This document shows positions 18,686 through 28,539 of a stretch of 64,000 nucleotides of DNA, piece by piece. The translations under genes were made by a program, and so were the position numbers. Every line of letters starts with the position of its first letter. Positions within the stretch are counted from its first letter, which is position 1. The stretch is from assembly GCF_014696105.1 (NCBI RefSeq), contig NZ_JACJPO010000012.1:1-64000 (forward strand). The letters run 5' to 3'. The notes beneath the pieces were generated by a model. It was not told the origin of the DNA. It saw only the letters and a program-made list of their open reading frames with translations, and ran no database searches. The DNA is from Microcoleus sp. FACHB-1515 (GTDB lineage: Bacteria > Cyanobacteriota > Cyanobacteriia > Elainellales > Elainellaceae).

Positions 18686-19264
18686 ATGACCCCGCAAGAC
18701 ATCACAAAAACCCTGACCAACCTGTTCGGCGCAGAAGTGCAGGTGGCCGAGCCGGAATCCTGGCAGGTCGAAAATGACGGACTGCGACTGCTCGTGTTGC
18801 TCTCGGAAGATCAAAGCTGGCTGCGATCGCTCGTTTCGATCACCTCTGCTCAAGAGGCCGAACCGTTTCTCGGTCAGTTGCTCGAAGCGAATTTTGACGA
18901 AACGCAAGAAGCCCGCTACGCCATCTATCAGGGCGTGTTGTGGGGCGTGTTTCAGCACAGCGCGCAAAGCCTGACTGGAGAAGATTTTGAAGCGGCGATC
19001 GCTCAACTGATTGCGCTTCAGCAGCGCGGCCTGTCGCCCAGTTTTAATCAGCTTGCCGAAGCGCAAATTCGCCAAATTATTCTTACCGCCAAGCTGCAAG
19101 GCCAGTCGCTTGAAGCCACCATGCAGATGCTCGATCGACTGTATGAAGAAGGCGTGATGGGCGATGTTGACCTGCCTGCCGCTCAGCGCGATCAGGTATT
19201 GGGCGCGTGGCGCTATCAGCTAGAGCGTTTGTGGAACGAGGTGGAGACGTTTGGGGAAGAGTGA
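18686..19264 (+). CDS. Conserved hypothetical protein
   Basis: 192 residues from the ATG at 18686 (a GTG at 18650 is in frame). Soluble, acidic, largely helical; no signal or membrane segment. The opening MTPQDITKTLTNLFGAEVQV and the segment LLVLLSEDQSWLRSLVSITS look conserved-protein-like, but I do not recognise the family. It stands downstream of a terminator and so has its own promoter, and may be co-transcribed with the microprotein that follows. Confidence 0.7.
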   Translation: MTPQDITKTLTNLFGAEVQVAEPESWQVENDGLRLLVLLSEDQSWLRSLVSITSAQEAEPFLGQLLEANFDETQEARYAIYQGVLWGVFQHSAQSLTGEDFEAAIAQLIALQQRGLSPSFNQLAEAQIRQIILTAKLQGQSLEATMQMLDRLYEEGVMGDVDLPAAQRDQVLGAWRYQLERLWNEVETFGEE

Positions 19265-19301
19265 TCGAAAATAGAATGAACAAGCAATGCGATCGACGCT
19301 T

Positions 19302-19397
19302 ATGAACCTGTTGCGCGGCATCACCAAAAGTTTGTTTCTGCTGATTTTACTAAGCTTGCTGGCCTTTGTTTACATTGGCTTGCAGGGAGCTGCTTGA
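19302..19397 (+). CDS. 31-residue single-span membrane microprotein
   Basis: The ATG at 19302 opens an ORF that stops at 19395-19397 and is too short for routine gene calling. Its first residues are MNLLRGITKS, then an uninterrupted hydrophobic helix (LFLLILLSLLAFVYIGL) and a short QGAA tail. The size and single helix resemble the small subunits of photosynthetic complexes, but it is not PsbT, PsbM, PetL, PetN or any other that I recognise. It sits 37 bases after the hypothetical gene and 76 bases before DUF4359. Expression needs proof. Confidence 0.45.
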   Translation: MNLLRGITKSLFLLILLSLLAFVYIGLQGAA

Positions 19398-19473
19398 ATT
19401 CGTTGTGCAGGCACATCCGCCTGAGTGCGATCGTCTCGGTCAGGATAGAGATGACCTTTGTGTTGGGGCTGCT

Positions 19474-19854
19474 ATGAAGAAGCGCAATTTGTTGATTTAT
19501 GCGATCGCCGCAGTCCTCACCGCAGTCGGAATCGGCATGGCGGCAACCAATCCAGCACCAGAAGCATACGACGACTACGCGACAAAGCAGCTTACTGTCT
19601 ACCTCAAAGACAACGCCTGCACGCAAGCTCCAAACGTGCTCGGCGATTTTCTTCAGGCTCAGTGTGCGGCAATTCTAGACGACAACCAGGAACAGCTCAG
19701 GCGCTTGATTGCCAACAACACCGATCGCCAAAACTGGCTGCTGCTGAGCGTTTACAAAACCGATTTGTCCGTCAGCGATCTCCTGCCGTCCTACCGTTTC
19801 GAGACGATCGGCGTGTTTGGCAACCTCTACACCTACAAAGCGGAGCAGCAGTGA
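19474..19854 (+). CDS. DUF4359 protein, membrane-anchored
   Basis: 126 residues from the ATG at 19474. An N-terminal helix (LLIYAIAAVLTAVGIGMAAT) acts as signal or anchor; the body carries a DUF4359 pattern with two cysteines (KDNACTQAP and AQCAAIL) and a conserved YRFETIGVFGNLYTY tail. Family members are small and of unknown function, common in cyanobacteria. The exported domain probably forms a disulphide. Confidence 0.8.
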   Translation: MKKRNLLIYAIAAVLTAVGIGMAATNPAPEAYDDYATKQLTVYLKDNACTQAPNVLGDFLQAQCAAILDDNQEQLRRLIANNTDRQNWLLLSVYKTDLSVSDLLPSYRFETIGVFGNLYTYKAEQQ

Positions 19855-19864
19855 AAACTGTTCC

Positions 19865-20869
19865 TCATTCTGCCTTCCTCACTTCTGCCTGCTGCCAATC
19901 CTCGATCGCCACCCAAGCGCCATCCTGCTGCAAAGAAGCAGTTAGTGCTGCGAGAATTTGCACCAGTTCCGCGCCGACCCAGCCGGAAGAAGTTGGTGAA
20001 GGCTGGTTGTGCTGAATGCAGGCGAGAAAGTGATCGCACACCTGCCAGAGCGGTTCGGTTTGAGCAAACGACAGCGCGTCCAGTGAAGCCCTCACTTCCC
20101 CCTCACTCGGCAACCAGCGCAACACAGCCGAATCCAGTTCGTCAAAAATCAGCGTGCCGCGATCGCCCACGATGCCCATTCGTCGCTGCTTATCCGGATT
20201 GCTCCAGCACAAATGCAGTGTCGCCCCAAAGCCGCTCGGATATTCCAGCTTCACCCAGGCAAGATCGGCGCGATCGGATCGCCAGCTTTGCGCTTGTGCT
20301 TGGACGCGAATCGGACGCGATCGCAGCCAGAAATTAAAAATGCTCAAATCGTGAATCGCCAAATCCCACAGCACATCGACATCTTGTCGAATCGGAGCGG
20401 GATGGGTGCGCGTCGCATAGCCGTAGCGCAAGCGGCCAAGCTGCGGAATTTGCTGTTGTCCCTGCTGAATCGCGGGATGAAACAGGTAGGTGTGATCGAC
20501 CACAAGCTGCCGCTGTTGGCGATCGCTCAGTTCACACAGCCGCCTCGCCGCTTCAGGATGTAAGGTCAGCGGTTTTTCAGCTAGTACGTGCAATTTTTGC
20601 GTCAGAGCCGCTTCAATCAGCGCTTCATGCAGGCTGGCAGGCGTGACGATCGCCACCGCTTCCAGATTCGGCGTGTGCAGTACCTGCAGCCAATCGATCG
20701 ATCGCTGTATGCTGGCAGCAAGCTGGAAATCGTCCGCGACGGCTGTGAGGCGATCGGCGTTTGGGTCAGCGATCGCCACGACTTGCGCGTGTGGATGCGC
20801 CAAAAAATTCCGCAGCAGATGCACGCCCCAGCGACCTACGCCCAAAACGGCCAGCTTCACAGGCGGCAT
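19865..20869 (-). CDS. Gfo/Idh/MocA family oxidoreductase
   Basis: 334 residues. The Rossmann start KLAVLGVGRWGVHLLRNF and IADPNADRLTAVADDF are followed by the family's signature LAEKPLTLHPEAARRL near 123-138 (EKP, with catalytic Lys). Such enzymes reduce or oxidise sugars or cyclitols with NAD(P). Substrate is unknown. It lies five bases downstream of rnc on the same strand, so it may be transcribed from the rnpB-rnc region. Confidence 0.88.
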   Translation of the reverse strand: MPPVKLAVLGVGRWGVHLLRNFLAHPHAQVVAIADPNADRLTAVADDFQLAASIQRSIDWLQVLHTPNLEAVAIVTPASLHEALIEAALTQKLHVLAEKPLTLHPEAARRLCELSDRQQRQLVVDHTYLFHPAIQQGQQQIPQLGRLRYGYATRTHPAPIRQDVDVLWDLAIHDLSIFNFWLRSRPIRVQAQAQSWRSDRADLAWVKLEYPSGFGATLHLCWSNPDKQRRMGIVGDRGTLIFDELDSAVLRWLPSEGEVRASLDALSFAQTEPLWQVCDHFLACIQHNQPSPTSSGWVGAELVQILAALTASLQQDGAWVAIEDWQQAEVRKAE

Positions 20870-20874
20870 CCACG

Positions 20875-21585
20875 CTATCCTGCTTCAGCGAGCAGTTTCA
20901 GGTAGGCCGCTTGCGCGGCGGCTTGTTCGGCGGCTTTCTTGGATGCGCCGCTGCCACTGCCTAACGGTCGCCCCTGAAGCCAAACTTCTGCCCGAAAGCG
21001 TTCTGCGTCGTTGTGAATTTTGTTGATTTCTTCCAGCCGATATTCCGGTGCGGCTTTGAAGTGTGCGCCCGTCCATTCTTGCAGCGCTCCTTTGTAGTTT
21101 TGACGGGCAGGATCGTTGCGAACCACTTCGGCGATCGGCGCAAACTGTCCATCGAGCCAAGGATGAACCAGCGACAAATCCTGCGTACTCAAGAACAACG
21201 CCCCCAGCACCGCTTCAAACGCCGCTGCCGATCGTGTCTCTTGTCCGGTTGGGTCAGCGATCGCGCTATTCGACATCAGCAAATAGCGATCGAGACCGTA
21301 GGAATCCGCAATTTTTGCCAGGACGCGATCGCTGACTAAGATCGCGCGAATTGCCGATAGCTCTCCGGCTTTTGCCTCCGGATAGGTTTTGAACAAGAAC
21401 TGAGCAGCCGCCAGCTTCACAACCGCATCCCCGACAAATTCCAGTTCTTCGTAGTTGGCTTCGCTCGAAAAGGTTGCGTGCGTAAGGGCGCGATCGAGCA
21501 AGCTCCAATTGATTCGAGCCGTGTCAGACAGTCCCAGCTTTTGCACAAACTGCCCAAGCTGCTTTTGACGACGAAAATCTTGCAT
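20875..21585 (-). CDS. rnc: Ribonuclease III
   Basis: 236 residues using the ATG at 21585. An ORF extends upstream to 21693, but that part is inside the RNase P RNA, so the later start is right; TTG codons at 21597 and 21603 are alternatives. Seen: the RNase III signature LEFVGDAVVKLAAAQF near residue 58, with the acidic motif ELEFVGDAV, and a C-terminal dsRNA-binding domain ending LGSGSGASKKAAEQAAAQAA. It cuts double-stranded RNA in rRNA and mRNA maturation. The gene begins about 30 bases after rnpB on the same strand. Confidence 0.94.
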   Translation of the reverse strand: MQDFRRQKQLGQFVQKLGLSDTARINWSLLDRALTHATFSSEANYEELEFVGDAVVKLAAAQFLFKTYPEAKAGELSAIRAILVSDRVLAKIADSYGLDRYLLMSNSAIADPTGQETRSAAAFEAVLGALFLSTQDLSLVHPWLDGQFAPIAEVVRNDPARQNYKGALQEWTGAHFKAAPEYRLEEINKIHNDAERFRAEVWLQGRPLGSGSGASKKAAEQAAAQAAYLKLLAEAG

Positions 21586-21615
21586 CAATTCATTCAACGA
21601 CAAATCATGAATAGT

Positions 21616-21985
21616 GGAAAGAGGCGGACATAAGCCGGGTTCTGTTCTGACATTGAGTTGCCCCATGCCAGGGCAGTTATCTATCTCGAACATCTGTTAC
21701 CAAATGTCTCTAGCGGATGCACAGGAATTGCTTCCTGCTCGGAACGGGAAAACGACCAACCCTTGTTCCTTCGACCTTACTCCCCACCGGGGTTTACCGA
21801 GCCAGCACCTCTCGATGCTGCTGGTGCGCTCTTACCGCACCTTTGCACCCTTACCCGAAGGCGGTATGTTTCTGTGGCACTATCCTCACGATCGCTCGCA
21901 CTGGACGTTATCCAGCAGGTGTGGTCGTTCGGGAGACCGGACTTTCCTCAGGCTTGCGCCCGCAACTGCCTCGCCTCCTCTTTCC
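21616..21985 (-). ncRNA. rnpB: RNase P RNA
   Basis: Bacterial type-A RNase P RNA. On the minus strand the conserved 5' core CTGAGGAAAGTCCGGTCTCC is followed later by the 3' core ACAGAACCCGGCTTATG. The ends pair: GGAAAGAGG (21977-21985) with CCTCTTTCC (21616-21624) forms P1. The length of about 370 bases fits. It cleaves the 5' leader of tRNA precursors together with RnpA, which is not in the window. rnc starts about 30 bases downstream. Confidence 0.93.
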
Positions 21986-22073
21986 ATGATCCAGTCTAGT
22001 CAACTTCGGCAGATTAGATGCGTTTTCAAGCTGCTGAGGAGTTGAGATGTGAGCCTACGTTTCCAGTTCTTTC

Positions 22074-24005
22074 CTAATTCTTTGCATGGATCGGCAGCTC
22101 AATACAAAATTCTGTGCCTTTTCCCCACTGAGAATTGCAGACGATCGATCCGCCATGTCTTTCAATAATTTGATAGCTAATTGCAAGGCCAAGTCCCGTG
22201 CCTTTGCCAACGGGTTTGGTGGTGAAAAACGGATCGAAAAGATGCGATCGAATGTCCTCCGTCATTCCCAACCCGTTATCGGCAATGCGAATTTGGATCG
22301 AGGCTGCTGACGCGATCGAGGTTTGAATCGTGATTTGGTTGGGCTGCGTTGCAAGCTGCTGACCTGCCGTAATCAATTCGCAGGTGGTACGTTCTTCGAG
22401 GGCATCGATCGCATTGCTAATCAAATTCATAAATACTTGATTAAGCTGTCCGGCAAAGCAGTCAATCAGCGGCAATTTGCCATAGTTTTTGATAATTTGA
22501 ATGCCTGCATCGGTGCCGTTGGGTTTGAGGCGATGCTGAAGAATCATCAGCGTATTGTCGATGCCTTGGTGAATGTCAGCGAGCTTTTTCTCGGTTTGGT
22601 CGGCTCGCGAAAAGTTTTGCAGCGATAAAACAATTTGACGAATGCGTTCCGATCCGACTTTCATCGAGCCGAGAATTTTGGGAAAGTCTTCTTTGATAAA
22701 GTCCAGATCAACCCTGTCGAGAACGGCCTGCGTGCGATCGCTCGGCTGCGGACATTGTTCTTGATAGGCCGCGATCACCGCAAACAGATCTTGTGCGTAG
22801 CTGGTGGCGTGGCTGAGGTTGCCGTAGATGAAGCTGACGGGATTATTAATTTCGTGTGCAACTCCGGCCACAAGCTGACCGAGCGATGACATTTTCTCAG
22901 TTTGCACAAGCTGACTTTGAGCCTGCTGGAGGTCTTGGAGTGCCTGCGCGAGTTCGTTGGCGGTTTGCTCAAGCTGGCGAGCTTGCGCTCTGGCAGTGGC
23001 GGCGGCGACGCAGCTTTGCTCATACAGTTCCGCTTGCTGAATGGCGATCGCTGCTTGGTCGGCCAACTGCTGAAGCAAGTCGATTTCAAAGTCTTCCCAG
23101 TGGCGCGGAGCGCGGCACTCGTGAGCGATCAGCAATCCCCACACCTGACCGAGCATCCGAATCGGCACGACCAGATTCGCCTTGACCTGCATCGCTCGCA
23201 GCAGTCCTTTGTGGCAGTCGGCAATGTCAGATTCTTCGAGGTTGTCGATCGCACGGACGCGCCCTTCGAGATATTGCTGGCCGCTTTCTTCGGGAAAGCA
23301 GTTGTCCTGGTAGGTGTTGCCCAAGACGCGCTGCCAAGGTTCCAAGACAGACTCGACGACCACTTCGCCCACCCACTCTTGATCAAAGCGGTACATGACA
23401 ACGCGATCGGTATCAAACAGCGATCGCACCTCGTCCACAATCGTTTGCAGAACAGTTTGCGGATTGAGCGAACTGCGAATTTCGTCGGTGATTTGCTTGA
23501 GAACTCTGGCAAGCACCAGCGATCGACGCAGTTCGGCGGTTTGCTCTTGCACCTGCTGCTCCAAGCTGGCGTTTAAGGCTTGTATCTGCTTATAGAATTG
23601 CTGCTGCTTCATCGAAAAATCAAACTCGTCCATCACGGGATCGGCATCCAGGTGGTTCCAAGGTTGTTGCATCTGTTGTCGCTGGCGGAGGGCGGCGCGC
23701 GTGTTGCGATCGCGGAGTTTTCCTAAATCAAGCTGCTGCTGCTCATCAAGCAAATCTTCTCGCCGCATAAATTCGACGATGATTTCTGACAAGAGCGACT
23801 CGACCTGGATCATTTCGCCGCCGAGCCACTGATGAATTTCAGTTTCTTCGGGTGCAAATTCGATGCATTCGAGTGTGTAGTGGCGGAACTCGCGGATTTT
23901 CCTCAGTAAATCTACAAGTTGCGCCGGGCATTCACAGGCAATAACGTTCGCAGTTTCGCAAATAATTTGAAGCTGCGCGTCTGAAAAATCGGAGTTGAGT
24001 GACAT
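22074..24005 (-). CDS. GAF-domain sensor histidine kinase
   Basis: 643 residues. N-terminal 170 residues are helical and acidic, with a coiled coil ([20 protein letters not shown]). A phytochrome-type GAF domain follows (residues about 190-350), with [14 protein letters not shown] and HEC-x-x-PRHW, lacking an obvious bilin-binding Cys next to the His. Then a HisKA with [16 protein letters not shown] (phosphoacceptor His near 402) and HATPase boxes [19 protein letters not shown] and [12 protein letters not shown]. It ends 88 bases before rnpB. A cytosolic sensor whose response regulator is not adjacent. Confidence 0.9.
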   Translation of the reverse strand: MSLNSDFSDAQLQIICETANVIACECPAQLVDLLRKIREFRHYTLECIEFAPEETEIHQWLGGEMIQVESLLSEIIVEFMRREDLLDEQQQLDLGKLRDRNTRAALRQRQQMQQPWNHLDADPVMDEFDFSMKQQQFYKQIQALNASLEQQVQEQTAELRRSLVLARVLKQITDEIRSSLNPQTVLQTIVDEVRSLFDTDRVVMYRFDQEWVGEVVVESVLEPWQRVLGNTYQDNCFPEESGQQYLEGRVRAIDNLEESDIADCHKGLLRAMQVKANLVVPIRMLGQVWGLLIAHECRAPRHWEDFEIDLLQQLADQAAIAIQQAELYEQSCVAAATARAQARQLEQTANELAQALQDLQQAQSQLVQTEKMSSLGQLVAGVAHEINNPVSFIYGNLSHATSYAQDLFAVIAAYQEQCPQPSDRTQAVLDRVDLDFIKEDFPKILGSMKVGSERIRQIVLSLQNFSRADQTEKKLADIHQGIDNTLMILQHRLKPNGTDAGIQIIKNYGKLPLIDCFAGQLNQVFMNLISNAIDALEERTTCELITAGQQLATQPNQITIQTSIASAASIQIRIADNGLGMTEDIRSHLFDPFFTTKPVGKGTGLGLAISYQIIERHGGSIVCNSQWGKGTEFCIELPIHAKN

Positions 24006-24495
24006 CGCGGGCGTCGATCGAATCCGTCAAAGCAATTCAGCAGAGTTTAGCAAGGGTCAGCGACAATCAAAAACCGCTGACGTAGATACATCCTTAGGCT
24101 AGAACAGGCGCGGCGGACGAGCCACGATCGCTAGACTTAATTTTTCTTCACCGTAACGACGAGCGTGAACTTAGACGCTCTGTCCCAGGGCGGAAATTGT
24201 GTAAACAATTCATGTATAAGATAATACCCAACATTGCAAGTCATTACAATTGCGAACTTGTGACAAAGTTTACGAGCTTCTGATGAAATTGTAAGGCGAT
24301 TGCACGACTTTGTGCGATTTTGCGCTTAGGGATACTGCTTGCTACGGATGTTGTTGTTTTGCACACCGATATGCTTAAAGAAGCAAAAGCTAATCTCAAC
24401 AGCATCAGGCGAATTGTCTTGGTTTGACATCTACGATCGCTTGATTCTAGGCGGTTAGCGAGTTTCGTTGTTCTTTTATCAAGGCCCCTACAGCA
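24006..24495. other. 490-base divergent intergenic region
   Basis: Lies between the minus-strand GAF kinase and the plus-strand PAS-CRP regulator, so it should hold both promoters. On the plus strand TTGTGT at 24197-24202 and GATAAT at 24220-24225, 17 bases apart, form a plausible promoter for the regulator with a long leader of about 270 bases. No ORF, tRNA or clear palindromic CRP site was found. Confidence 0.35.
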
Positions 24496-25704
24496 ATGCT
24501 CAAATTAAATATGGATAACAATTTTCCCGCTTTTGTTCAACACCTAGAATCAATGTATGAAAGGTTGGGACAGCTTTACAGCAGTGTAGAGGTTGCCGAG
24601 CAACCCACTGAGCTATTTCCGAAGGCGCTAAAAGAACTTGGATTTGCCGCTGAAGAATTGCAGGTTGCAACCGAAGAATTGCGGCAGCAAAATGAACAAA
24701 TCACGCTCAATCTCGCCGATGCAGAACTGCAAGCCCGACAGTATCGATCGCTGTTTGACGATTCACCGCACGCCCAACTGATCACCACTCCTGCGGGCAA
24801 AATCGAAGCGGCGAACCATGCGGCCACTCGGCTGTTGCGTGTGTCGCCTGCCTACCTGCTCGATCGCTTGCTGATTCGGTTTATTCCGCTTTCTGGCCGC
24901 ACTGCCTTTCGCAACTATCTGGCTCGACTGCATCAGTTTCAGCAGCCACAATCCTGGGTCAGCAATGTGCAGCTTCAAACCGGAGAACTGAGCGAACTCG
25001 TTTTCACAGGAACGCTGGTTAAAACCGATGACTTGGCCACGATTCGTTGGACATTGCACGAGGCGGCTCCGCTGAGAGCTGCCTTGATGCAGGCCGATTT
25101 CAACGGAGGAATGCTTGCAGATGTCCAAGCGCCTCAAAATGCAACCGAACTCGATCGCTATCCAAAATATCGCTATGCCAAAGGCGACCTCATTACGCTG
25201 ACTCCGCAAACGGTGTGCTTTGTGGTGCGAGGCTTGGTGAAGCTGACAACCTTGACGGCCAACAATGAAGAAGTGCTGCTGGAACTGGCCGGATGCAACA
25301 CGCCATTTTTGCTCGGATCGGCGCGTCTGCTGACCTATCAGGCGATCGCGCTGACGGATGTGGAAATCATTGGCATTGCGATCGAAGACGCACAAACGCA
25401 TCTGGCAACGCTGCTGCTGCCCAAGTTTTTCCAGCGGCTAGAGCAAACCGAGGCGATGCTGCATGTAGCCGGACAGCGCCGCACCAAAGACCGACTCTAT
25501 CATCTGCTGCGACTGCTGGCCGTTGAAGCAGGCGAACCGATCGCTGACGGTCTTCGGATCAGCGTTCGCCTGACGCACGAAGACCTCGCCAACGCCTGCT
25601 GCACCACCAGAGTCACGGTGACGCGCTTGCTGGGTGACTTTCAGCGGCAGCAGAAAATTCGCTTTGACCACAAATTTCACATCATTTTGCGATCGAATTT
25701 CTGA
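24496..25704 (+). CDS. PAS-CRP fusion transcriptional regulator
   Basis: 402 residues. After a helical coiled segment (about 50-90, EELQVATEELRQQNEQITLN) comes a PAS domain (RSLFDDSPHAQLITTPAGKI near 94). The C-terminal half (from about 215) is a CRP/FNR unit: a degenerate cyclic-nucleotide-like beta-roll with LITLTPQTVCFVVRGLVKL, then the winged helix with LTHEDLANACCTTRVTVTRL, typical of the CRP recognition helix. No FNR Cys cluster. The unusual PAS sensor in front of a CRP domain suggests redox, light or small-molecule control. Ligand unknown. Confidence 0.85.
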   Translation: MLKLNMDNNFPAFVQHLESMYERLGQLYSSVEVAEQPTELFPKALKELGFAAEELQVATEELRQQNEQITLNLADAELQARQYRSLFDDSPHAQLITTPAGKIEAANHAATRLLRVSPAYLLDRLLIRFIPLSGRTAFRNYLARLHQFQQPQSWVSNVQLQTGELSELVFTGTLVKTDDLATIRWTLHEAAPLRAALMQADFNGGMLADVQAPQNATELDRYPKYRYAKGDLITLTPQTVCFVVRGLVKLTTLTANNEEVLLELAGCNTPFLLGSARLLTYQAIALTDVEIIGIAIEDAQTHLATLLLPKFFQRLEQTEAMLHVAGQRRTKDRLYHLLRLLAVEAGEPIADGLRISVRLTHEDLANACCTTRVTVTRLLGDFQRQQKIRFDHKFHIILRSNF

Positions 25705-25802
25705 GTGCGGAAACATGATTCGGCGGGTTTCACAACCCTTCCTGCTCAGCCTGAAGATCGCGAGAAGTGCCAGAATGGAATCGATCGATTCCACTTTCTG
25801 CC

Positions 25803-26765
25803 ATGCCCACCTACCCCGGAATTTCCAGCGAAGCGTTTCGCCATCCGCTCGACTATCAAGCTGAACAAGCGTTGCGTAGCGTTCCTGGATTTGATCTGGT
25901 CGCCCGCAAGTTTGTCGAACTCACCTACGAGCGACCGCGCTATGTGTTTTTGATGGGCAACAGCATCGAAGTGGGGCCGCGCCAATACGCTTCGATCTAT
26001 CAGTCTTTTCGCGAATGCGTCCGCTCTCTTGACATCTCGCCAGAACCGACTTTGTTTGTCACCCAGTCACCGCTGGCAAATGCTTATGCGCTGGGGCAAG
26101 AGCGGCCTTGCATTGTGTTGAATAGTGGCCTGCTCGATTTGGCGAACGAGGCAGAGTTGCGATCGATCCTCGCTCACGAACTCGGCCACATCAAATGCGG
26201 TCACACAACGCTGACGCAGATGGCAACCTGGGCAATCACGCTGGTTTCTGGCTTGAGTACAGCCACGTTTGGACTGAGTACCTTGGTGAGCACCGGATTA
26301 ATTTTGGCGTTCTACGAATGGCTGCGAAAAGCGGAACTGTCTGCCGATCGCGCCTCGCTGCTCGTCATGGACGACCTCAATCCGATTTTGCGAAACATGA
26401 TGCTGATGGCCGGAGGCAGCATTCAACATCAGCAGGAACTCAGCTTGGAAGAATTTATTCGCCAGTCGGAGCGCTACCAAAATTTGGATGAAGACGGACT
26501 TAACCAGGTCTACAAGTTCTTTCTCTACAACAACTTGTCGCAGAGCGTCTTTTTAACGCATCCGTTTACGGTTGAGCGCGTTCACTTTTTGCGCGAATGG
26601 GCGGAGTCTGAAGAGTTTCGCCAAATTCGTCAGGGCAGCTATCGCCGCACCACTGAGGGCGCAGTCAATGTGCCTGCGGAAACACCGGAAACCGAAGCCG
26701 ATCGCTTGCGTCGCGAACTGGCCGACCTTCAGCGCGAAATCGATCGCCTCAAAAACCGTTCCTAG
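25803..26765 (+). CDS. M48 family metalloprotease
   Basis: 320 residues from the ATG at 25803. Zinc motif ILAHELGHIKCGH near residue 123 (HExxH) with the third ligand in ELSADRASLL near 176. Two hydrophobic segments around 140-175 suggest membrane insertion, as in HtpX. A helical tail ends ELADLQREIDRLKNRS. Likely membrane-protein quality control; the substrate is unknown. The stop overlaps the stop of murJ by four bases (convergent). Confidence 0.9.
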   Translation: MPTYPGISSEAFRHPLDYQAEQALRSVPGFDLVARKFVELTYERPRYVFLMGNSIEVGPRQYASIYQSFRECVRSLDISPEPTLFVTQSPLANAYALGQERPCIVLNSGLLDLANEAELRSILAHELGHIKCGHTTLTQMATWAITLVSGLSTATFGLSTLVSTGLILAFYEWLRKAELSADRASLLVMDDLNPILRNMMLMAGGSIQHQQELSLEEFIRQSERYQNLDEDGLNQVYKFFLYNNLSQSVFLTHPFTVERVHFLREWAESEEFRQIRQGSYRRTTEGAVNVPAETPETEADRLRRELADLQREIDRLKNRS

Positions 26766-28381
26766 CGCCGAAACAATCGACGGCGGAAACTGGCGATAAA
26801 CTGTTGGACTTCCGGAAGCTGCAAGCGCGTCGCGAAGAGGAGAAAAACACCCGCCCCGATCGCGCTGGCAGTGCCCAGTTCGGCGACCTGAATCAGCAAA
26901 TTGGCCGATCCCAAAAATTGCGTCAAGCCTTGCCAGGTGAACCAGCTTGCGAATCCGGCGGCCACGCTGCCCAAGGCGAGAAAAGCGATCGGAAAGCTCC
27001 ATTCGCGCCAAGGCAAACCGCCGAGTTTGCGATGTAGCACAATCAGCAGCGCCACCATTGAAATTACGTTGACGCTGACGGTTGCCAGCACGATTCCCGC
27101 TGCGCCAAATCGCCACACAAGCAGAAAATCAAACAGTGCATTCAGAAAAATATTGACGACGCTGATCCGAAATGGCGTATCGGCATCTTCTAGCGCATAA
27201 AAAACCCGCACCAAAACATCGCGACCCAGATAGAAGAACATGCCGATCGCATACGCCATCAGCACAGAAGCCGTCAGATAAGAAGCATTCGTGTCAAACG
27301 CACCGCGTTCATAAACGACACGGGCGATCGGCACAGCCAAGGCAATCATCAAGGCGCTAATCGGCATCATCGTGAATGCGGTTAGCATCAAGCCTTGCCG
27401 AATGCGCGTTTTCAGTTCCGGCCAGTTTTCCGGCGCGGTCAGTCGGGCAAAAATTGGCATCAAGGGTACGAGAATGACGTTCGAGACAATGCCCAGCGGC
27501 GTTTGCACCAGCAAGCCTGCATAGCCCAACGCAGAAACGGCAGCGGTTGCATCGGGAATGAACGTGATGAAGAATAGATCGGTGGCGACGTTGATTTGCA
27601 TCATGCCCGACGAGAACACAGCAGGTCCCATAATCTTGATTACCTGCTGCACTTCCGGCTGCCGAAAATTGAAGCGCAGTCGCAAGCCGCCCAAGCCCGA
27701 TCGCCACTGACTCGGCAACTGCGCCACCCACTGCAAGACGGCTCCTGCCAAAGTAGACCATGCCAAAACTGCGCCGCCCAAAGCCGCATTTTCAGCAGCG
27801 GTAATTTGATCGCCCCCCAAATACAGCGCCAATCCGCCCAGCCCAATTAAAGTTGTCACGCTGGAGAGCAAAGGACTAATCGACGGCAGCCAATACTGAT
27901 CGTCCGCATTCAACGCGCCAAAGCCGATGCCAATCAGTCCGGCAAACACAGCCATTGGCGCCATGATCCGCAACTGCGAAACGGCGATCGATCTGGCGTC
28001 TGCCTCCAAGCCCGGAGCCGTCAGGTGCAAAAGCGGATCGGCAAAGACCGCAATTGCGATCGCCACCAGCAGCAAAATTCCGACAACGAGCGTGGTGATC
28101 GACTCGACGATCGGTGCGACTTCTGCTTTGTTGCGCTTGGCAAGTACGCTGACGATCGCGCTGTGAAACGGACCGTTGATGCCACCGAGCAAAATCAGCA
28201 AAAAGCCAGGAATCACATAGGCGAAGTTGTACGCGCCATACGCCGCTCCGGTTCCAAACGCTGCTGCGATCGCCTGTTGGCGAAACAAGCCAAAAAATTT
28301 GCTAATCAGCGTGGCGATCGCGACGATTGCTGCAATGTTAACTAGCGATCGCGTCGGTTTCTTAGAGTCAGACACAAACAT
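26762..28381 (-). CDS. murJ: Lipid II flippase
   Basis: 539 residues, about 14 transmembrane helices. MurJ moves lipid II across the plasma membrane for peptidoglycan synthesis. The MviN/MurJ features are visible: NIAAIVAIATLISKFFGLFR at the start, FAYVIPGFLLILLGGINGPF near residue 50, FARLTAPENWPELKTRIRQG near 310, and DTPFRISVVNIFLNALFDFL near 398. A strong assignment. Confidence 0.93.
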   Translation of the reverse strand: MFVSDSKKPTRSLVNIAAIVAIATLISKFFGLFRQQAIAAAFGTGAAYGAYNFAYVIPGFLLILLGGINGPFHSAIVSVLAKRNKAEVAPIVESITTLVVGILLLVAIAIAVFADPLLHLTAPGLEADARSIAVSQLRIMAPMAVFAGLIGIGFGALNADDQYWLPSISPLLSSVTTLIGLGGLALYLGGDQITAAENAALGGAVLAWSTLAGAVLQWVAQLPSQWRSGLGGLRLRFNFRQPEVQQVIKIMGPAVFSSGMMQINVATDLFFITFIPDATAAVSALGYAGLLVQTPLGIVSNVILVPLMPIFARLTAPENWPELKTRIRQGLMLTAFTMMPISALMIALAVPIARVVYERGAFDTNASYLTASVLMAYAIGMFFYLGRDVLVRVFYALEDADTPFRISVVNIFLNALFDFLLVWRFGAAGIVLATVSVNVISMVALLIVLHRKLGGLPWREWSFPIAFLALGSVAAGFASWFTWQGLTQFLGSANLLIQVAELGTASAIGAGVFLLFATRLQLPEVQQFIASFRRRLFRR

Positions 28382-28539
28382 TCAGGGCGAATGGGATTCA
28401 CACTATTTAACCGTGAATCTGGCGGCTTCGCATGAATCGCGCTGCAACAGTTCAGCCAGACTGTCTCTCAGCAAATTCTGAACGGCTGATGTAGCATGAT
28501 CCCTAACGCTACATTTGCTTCACCACATTTGTCTTGCCC

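Noticed and set aside
21586-21693. N-terminal extension of rnc
   Set aside because: It lies inside rnpB, whose conserved core and P1 pairing are clear, so the later ATG is used.
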